DNA of 64,000 nucleotides, taken from positions 36,252 through 100,251 of the forward strand of contig JBGTLA010000063.1 of NCBI GenBank assembly GCA_041744375.1, written 5' to 3'. Each line of letters begins with the position of its first letter. Positions within the stretch are counted from its first letter, which is position 1. The stretch comes from JBGTLA01 sp041744375. Lineage in GTDB: Bacteria; Actinomycetota; Acidimicrobiia; Spongiisociales; ZC4RG35. Of this stretch, positions 60,286-64,000 are shown in pieces. The notes under the pieces are model-generated. The model did not search any database, was not told the DNA's origin, and saw only the letters and a list, made by a program, of their open reading frames with translations. The translations under genes were made by a program, and so were the position numbers.

Positions 60286-60303
60286 ATCGTACGCCACTAC
60301 CGT
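60286..60303. promoter_or_regulatory. Back-to-back divergent -10 boxes
   Basis: Minus-strand TACGAT (60291-60286) serves the HAD gene and plus-strand TACCGT (60298-60303) the small membrane protein. Only 6 bp separate them, so each promoter's -35 region lies in the other's transcribed region. Confidence 0.5.
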
Positions 60304-60311
60304 CGCAGGCA

Positions 60312-60533
60312 ATGGATGACATTCTCGGACTCGACGCCATATTCGCCGAGCTGGTCTTGGGCTTGGGTTTGGCGCTCATCATCGGCAACGGTCTGGCCTG
60401 GCGAAAGCAACGTCGGGGTGAACGTCCCCCGGGAGCCGAAGGTGAGTTCCGAACCGGAAGAGTGATGTTTCTGTTAGCCATCGGAGTTCTCATGACCGTG
60501 TGGGGTGCCGTCTCTGTTTTCGGTGGCCGATGA
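60312..60533 (+). CDS. Small membrane protein of unknown function
   Basis: 73 residues with two predicted transmembrane helices (AELVLGLGLALIIGNGLAW and VMFLLAIGVLMTVWGAVSVF) joined by a basic loop, so both ends probably face the same side. No family recognised. ATG 60312 lies 8 bases after TACCGT. Ends 1 bp before the convergent phosphofructokinase gene. Confidence 0.7.
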   Translation: MDDILGLDAIFAELVLGLGLALIIGNGLAWRKQRRGERPPGAEGEFRTGRVMFLLAIGVLMTVWGAVSVFGGR

Positions 60534-60534
60534 G

Positions 60535-61683
60535 TCAGTAGAGGAACATGGGTTTGCCGAGGACATGTCGGAGCTTGGGGCGGTAAGAGTCGGTTTCGTA
60601 CAGTTCGTCGATGTCGACTCGCTTGACACCCTCGTTGGTGACCGAGATCGGAACGTGCGTGTAGGTGCCTCCCCGGAGGGCAACCATGCGGCCGGTCCCG
60701 CCCTCGAGGGCTAGGTCTGCTGCCATCACGGCGTAATTGGTCGCAACCATCAGATCGAGTGAGTCGGGGACGCCCGAGCGCATCAGGTAACCGACCTGTT
60801 GGTAGATGATTCCCTGCCCGGTGCGGTCCTTGAGCAGCTCCCCCGTCAGGGCGCCAATCCCGCCGAGCTTACGGTGCCCGTAGGCATCCTCCTCGCCGGC
60901 GAGGACCATTTCCCCGTTTTCCAGGCGAGCCCCCTCCGAGATCGTGACCATGGCGTAGTTGGACGGGTTCAGTTCTTTGTCAGAAGTGAGCATCTCTGCC
61001 AACCGGTCGACGTCGAAGGGGACCTCGGAGATGATGGCCCGGTCCACTCCCGCCAGGTAGGCCGTGATGAGGGAGGTCTCGCCGCTGTAGCGTCCGAAGA
61101 GCTCGACGACCGCTATCCGCTCGTGCGATCCGGCCGCGGTGCGAAGATTGTGGATGAACTGCACCCCCCGGGTAACGGCGGTCGAGAAGCCAATGCAGTA
61201 ATCGGTGCCATGCACGTCGTTGTCCATGGTCTTGGGGATGGCGATGACGGGAACCCCCTCCTGGTGCATCCGCAACCCGTAAGAGAGCGTGTCGTCACCG
61301 CCGATGGGCATGAGGACATCGATACCCTGGCTGCTCAGCACCGACAGAACGTGGGAAGTCAGGTCCACCGTCGGGCTGTCTCCTCGGTCTCCTTTGAGGA
61401 AGTCAGGAACATCTCCGGCGGGAACTTTGCCCGGATTGGAGCGCGACGAGTGGAGAAAGGTGCCGCCGGTGCGATCGACCGTCCTGACATGGCCCGCATC
61501 GAGGGGGACGAGGTTGGCGGCGACCGAATCGGCGTCGTTGGGGTCGGTGTTGACCAGGCCCCCCCAGCCCCGCCGTATTCCCACCACCTGATGGCCCGCC
61601 TCGGAGACGCGGTTGACGGCAGCCTTGATGCAGGCGTTGAGCCCGGGAACGTCGCCTCCTCCGGTGAGGATCCCTATGCGCAT
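60535..61683 (-). CDS. PPi-type 6-phosphofructokinase
   Basis: PFK-family enzyme of 382 residues. [17 protein letters not shown], the phosphoryl-donor loop GGDDT and [12 protein letters not shown] are present; Asp in GGDDT and Lys in PKTMDND are the two residues that mark pyrophosphate-dependent enzymes. It should use PPi reversibly in glycolysis and gluconeogenesis. AGGAGG lies just upstream of ATG 61683. It contrasts with the altered homologue at 19828. Confidence 0.9.
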   Translation of the reverse strand: MRIGILTGGGDVPGLNACIKAAVNRVSEAGHQVVGIRRGWGGLVNTDPNDADSVAANLVPLDAGHVRTVDRTGGTFLHSSRSNPGKVPAGDVPDFLKGDRGDSPTVDLTSHVLSVLSSQGIDVLMPIGGDDTLSYGLRMHQEGVPVIAIPKTMDNDVHGTDYCIGFSTAVTRGVQFIHNLRTAAGSHERIAVVELFGRYSGETSLITAYLAGVDRAIISEVPFDVDRLAEMLTSDKELNPSNYAMVTISEGARLENGEMVLAGEEDAYGHRKLGGIGALTGELLKDRTGQGIIYQQVGYLMRSGVPDSLDLMVATNYAVMAADLALEGGTGRMVALRGGTYTHVPISVTNEGVKRVDIDELYETDSYRPKLRHVLGKPMFLY

Positions 61684-61742
61684 GCTTCCTCCTGAGCTGA
61701 GTGGACCGTGGCGCCCTCGCAGCTGTCCCTAGGAAGCTGTTG

Positions 61743-61771
61743 TTGAGCCGACCCTGGCCCGACGGTACCCT
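61743..61771 (+). promoter_or_regulatory. Promoter of the tRNA-Gly remnant
   Basis: TTGAGC (61743-61748), a 17-bp spacer and TACCCT (61766-61771), 20 bases before the tRNA 5' end. This is close to a textbook sigma-70-type arrangement. Confidence 0.6.
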
Positions 61772-61791
61772 GACCAAGGCCAGCCGCCGAT

Positions 61792-61870
61792 GCGGGTGTA
61801 GTTCAATGGTAGAACACGAGCTTCCCAAGCACGGCGAAAAACGCTCTGACCAGCGACAACGCTTCGATTC
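61792..61870 (+). pseudogene. Truncated tRNA-Gly(CCC) remnant
   Basis: 61792-61828 is a normal tRNA-Gly 5' half: acceptor GCGGGTG, D arm GTTC/GAAC, anticodon stem CGAGC and loop TTCCCAA (anticodon CCC). From 61829 it fails: GCACG instead of GCTCG in the stem, no T arm at the right distance, and no CACCCGC acceptor partner. A T-loop-like TTCGATT appears about 20 bases too far along (61863-61869) without a pairing stem. The 3' half appears to have been replaced or scrambled. Confidence 0.7.
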
Positions 61871-62259
61871 CGCCAGAGTTATTGCCAGAGTTTCTTTTTC
61901 AAAGACTTCAAGGCGAGAGAGTCTCTACGGATGCCACTGTGCCGCCTGCGAGAAGCCCGGGTCGGCCCCGGGGGTAGTTCAGGCAAATTGAGTCCGTGAT
62001 CGCCCATGACTGCCCTTAGTTGGTCAAAGTCCATCAAGAGCCGGACGCTTTCGGATGCTCGTCAACCAACATCGTGGCGCCAGGTAGCTTTCGGATCCTC
62101 AATGGTGTCGAGCAGAAAGCGGCAGTAGACAGCCGCTGCGCCGACAGCGAGGTGAGCATGCCGCGGATGGAGGCCTCTGGGTAGCTGCGGACGCCCATGG
62201 CCCGTCCCATAGGGTTGCCGAAGATCGTCTAATCGGCAGCTGGGCGAGCGAACCTAGGA
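61834..62259. other. Sparse region after the tRNA remnant
   Basis: No gene supported over 426 bp. The sequence looks less GC-rich than the rest of the window and has many short stops in all frames. A 51-codon minus-strand ORF (61879-62034) lacks a ribosome site or -10 box and matches no family I know. Near 61970 a second short tRNA-like phrase, GGGGGTAGTTCAGG, occurs without the rest of a tRNA. Confidence 0.5.
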
Positions 62260-62679
62260 TTATTTCGATTGTCTCGAACCCGTCCCGGTCCGGAGCGACG
62301 CCATGTCGAGATCGTCGCCGTAGGCCCCCACCAGCACCTCGCCAGTCCGACGGTCAGCGTGGGCCAAGTAGTCGCGGGCGGTAGCGGTGAAAAGCCTAGC
62401 GGGCTGGGCACCGACAATGAGACGGTCGCCTTCGTCGGAAGTGTGTGGCAACCCGTATGTCAGCCCGGGCACACCGGCGACTGCCGCCCAGTCGGTGGGG
62501 CTAAAGACATGGAGGCTGAACGGCGGTGTCATCCCGAGAATGGGCGTTATCCAGTCCCGGGCCCGGCGCACCATCGAGGCGATACGTCGGGCTTGGGTCT
62601 CAGCGCCCTCCGACACCCACACCGAGCGTCCTGCGATCCTGTTTTGAGAGTTGAGCGATTCCAGCGGAACGCTCGCCAC
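62260..62679 (-). pseudogene. N-terminal remnant of a peptidase-like or hypothetical protein
   Basis: Minus-strand ORF of 139 residues with protein-like composition (RSVWVSEGAETQARRIASMV, FSLHVFSPTDWAAVAGV, TYGLPH). The pattern resembles zincin-like hypothetical proteins in which a short beta-strand region precedes an HExxH helix, but the frame stops at 62260 before any such helix. I read it as a truncated gene. The start at 62679 (GTG) has no clear ribosome site. Confidence 0.45.
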
Positions 62680-62919
62680 CGTCTAGCACCCAAGGTGCGT
62701 TGTCCGGCGACAGAACCGCCCGTGTGGCATCTACTCGCCGGTCATTTCTTAGGGACAAGAGTCTTCGATGGACCAGCATCTGGTCACCTATCCGGGACCT
62801 GTAGGACTCGACCCATGGGTTCTGCCACGGTGCGCAGCGCACGTACCCTTAGCCACCGAAGTGCGTCGCTTGGACCCTCGATCGAAACCTTGAGTTATTC
62901 GCCATTGCTCACCGATTTC

Positions 62920-63306
62920 TCAGATCCAGAATTCGTCTGACTTGCGGTAGTCATAGCTGTGCAGCCACGCCGAGGTGACCTTCCGATCGTCAAGGTGGAA
63001 GACGATCACCTGGTTGTCCTCCAGATCCTTGCCGTTTCTTGTCGCCCGGACCTTCACCAGTGCCACGGCATGGTCGTCGTTCGCTAGGACGTCGTGGACC
63101 TCCTGTTCGAAGGTGTCAGACAGTTCGCGGACTCGGGCGAAGTTCGAGAAGACCTCCTGTTTTCCCGAGAAGTCGCCCGAAAGGAGATTGTCTCCTGCGG
63201 CGTGCCAGGTCGCGTCGTCGGCGAACAACCCGTCGAGTGTCTCCATATCGCCTCGACCAAACGCAACAAAGCCTTCCCTGACTAGATCTTCGTTGGGGTG
63301 TGCCAT
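62920..63306 (-). CDS. SnoaL/NTF2-like fold protein
   Basis: 128-residue cone-shaped NTF2-like protein. EGFVAFGRGDMETLDGLFAD is the usual opening helix of SnoaL-like proteins, and the C-terminus DDRKVTSAWLHSYDYRKSDEFW the closing strand. Members bind or convert small hydrophobic molecules; many have no known role. ATG 63306 has an excellent AAGGAGGA ribosome site. The longer in-frame extension to 63612 is rejected because it lacks such a signal. Confidence 0.82.
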   Translation of the reverse strand: MAHPNEDLVREGFVAFGRGDMETLDGLFADDATWHAAGDNLLSGDFSGKQEVFSNFARVRELSDTFEQEVHDVLANDDHAVALVKVRATRNGKDLEDNQVIVFHLDDRKVTSAWLHSYDYRKSDEFWI

Positions 63307-63641
63307 CCTGTCCTCCTTGTCGGAACGAGACCTTGCCGACACTACAGATCTCCATTGCAGGCCGCGGTCCGGGGTGACCGGTTCACGATTGATGAGTATT
63401 TCGACACGGGCCCCCTCCTCGTTGATCGGCACCGTGGCTTGGAGGGTGGTGCCGATACGTCCAGGCCCAGCATTGGCGTGAGGACAGCCTCGACCGCTGC
63501 CGCATAGACCGTGGAGTCGGATTGTGTCCAAGCAAGCATCTGCGCCGATTCCATCAGCGCATTCTGGCACCCCCAGACATCTGGGATAGGCAGACACAGT
63601 GGCATCTCCCATCCTCGACCTGAACCCGAAAAAGGAGCGAC
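63307..63641. other. Intergenic region with no supported gene
   Basis: 335 bp between the divergent SnoaL-like and BphX-like genes. Open frames are short and mutually overlapping. A minus-strand TAGTGT about 35 bases before the SnoaL-like start could be its -10 box; otherwise I see nothing I can name. Confidence 0.4.
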
Positions 63642-64000
63642 GTGCAACAGCTCAGCCGATGGATGAGGGGCGTCGGTGTCTTCTACATTTTCAATGGGCT
63701 CGCCTTGATGTTGGTGTATCTGGTCCCAGCTGCGCAGCGGGGAATGATCAGCCAGGTTGTCCCCGGCGCCCCCGCTGGTCGATTACGCCATGGAGATCTG
63801 GCTCATGTTCGCTCTGGAAGTGATCGTGATCGGCGTGTTCTTCTCGCTCGGATCGAGCAACGCCTGGGCGAATCGCATCCTCGCTCTCACGGTCCTCGGC
63901 CTCGAGTTGATCAGAGGAGTGCTGGACGATCTGATCTGGATAGCCAACGGCACCCCCCGGCCTTCTATATCGCTTGGATCGTGGTCCATGCCGTCATCTT
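63642..64000 (+). CDS. BphX-like membrane protein, 3'-partial, with two compensating frame changes
   Basis: GTG 63642 follows AAAGGAG and opens MQQLSRWMRGVGVFYIFNGL, which fits the start of BphX-type four-helix membrane proteins. Family-like sequence then moves to the +1 frame at about 63761-63774 (LVDYAMEIWLMFALEVIVIG, then GLELIRGVLDDLIWIANGTP) and returns to the first frame after the C run 63953-63958 (AFYIAWIVVHAVI). So one base seems added and one lost, both in C runs. The first frame is open throughout, but its middle is Arg-rich and not membrane-like. The gene runs off the window. Function of BphX proteins is unknown. Confidence 0.6.
   Translation, partial: MQQLSRWMRGVGVFYIFNGLALMLVYLVPAAQRGMISQVVPGAPAGRLRHGDLAHVRSGSDRDRRVLLARIEQRLGESHPRSHGPRPRVDQRSAGRSDLDSQRHPPAFYIAWIVVHAVI

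Noticed and set aside
61792..61870. Intact tRNA-Gly gene
   Set aside because: No 3' acceptor strand pairs with GCGGGTG within a plausible distance and the T arm cannot form; called a remnant.
61879..62034. 51-codon minus-strand ORF beginning MDFDQLRAVMGD
   Set aside because: No ribosome site, no -10 box at the usual distance and no family similarity that I can name; kept only as a possibility in the gap entry.
62269..62940. 223-codon plus-strand frame opposite the truncated minus-strand gene
   Set aside because: Composition is His/Arg/Pro-rich and shadow-like, while the minus strand reads as protein-like helices and strands.

Overview
The window is one contiguous stretch of a GC-rich bacterial chromosome with very few gaps between genes. 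The gene content points to an actinomycete: a 29-residue AURKAIP1/COX24-type ribosomal protein (bS22), a PAC2-family protein, CsoR-type copper control, GTG/TTG starts, and at least 20 genes whose start codon lies only 6-9 bases after a TAnnnT -10 box (leaderless transcription). The two S-layer-homology proteins resemble those of uncultured Acidimicrobiia. That finer placement is inference.

Layout. 1-2.0 kb: end of a CPH-type metal ATPase with a broken frame, plus a cytochrome c lipoprotein. 2.1-6.4 kb: glnA, purA, purD, with a tandem duplication of the purA-purD junction. 6.5-8.8 kb: arsenic resistance (Acr3, ArsC, ArsR-ArsC fusion). 8.9-11.0 kb: purE, an acyl-CoA dehydrogenase and a coiled-coil membrane protein. 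11.0-15.6 kb (minus strand): amidotransferase, thioesterase, ROK kinase, purB and an AlkX-like glycosylase. 15.7-26.8 kb: purC-S-Q-L, a phosphofructokinase homologue, an MFS transporter, a hydrolase, an enoyl-CoA hydratase, purF-M.

26.9-40.8 kb is a purine-salvage and purine-degradation island: AzgA-type permease, adenine deaminase, three-subunit xanthine dehydrogenase, 8-oxoguanine deaminase, a DUF6986 aldolase/malate-synthase-like protein, uricase, an allantoicase-OHCU decarboxylase fusion, allantoinase and a class III aminotransferase preceded by a leaderless 17-codon ORF. Together they could take adenine, hypoxanthine, xanthine or 8-oxoguanine to ureidoglycolate and urea. HIU hydrolase and ureidoglycolate lyase are not in the window. 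The DUF6986 protein and the aminotransferase are candidates for using the glyoxylate end product.

40.8-52.8 kb: lipoprotein, DUF456 membrane protein, SRPBCC protein, acetyl-CoA synthetase, two S-layer-homology paralogues, an apolipoprotein N-acyltransferase homologue lacking the catalytic Cys, an inositol monophosphatase-family enzyme, an amidohydrolase and an M3 peptidase. 52.9-61.7 kb: a small zinc-finger protein, the csoR-copZ-copA copper module, coaE, PAC2, bS22, thrB, a PhzF homologue with Gln at the catalytic position, a HAD phosphatase and a PPi-type phosphofructokinase.

61.7-64.0 kb looks different: a tRNA-Gly with an intact promoter and 5' half but no matching 3' half, sparse coding, a truncated gene, a SnoaL-like protein and a BphX-type membrane protein with two compensating frame changes. 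This resembles a decayed insertion or deletion hotspot at a tRNA gene.
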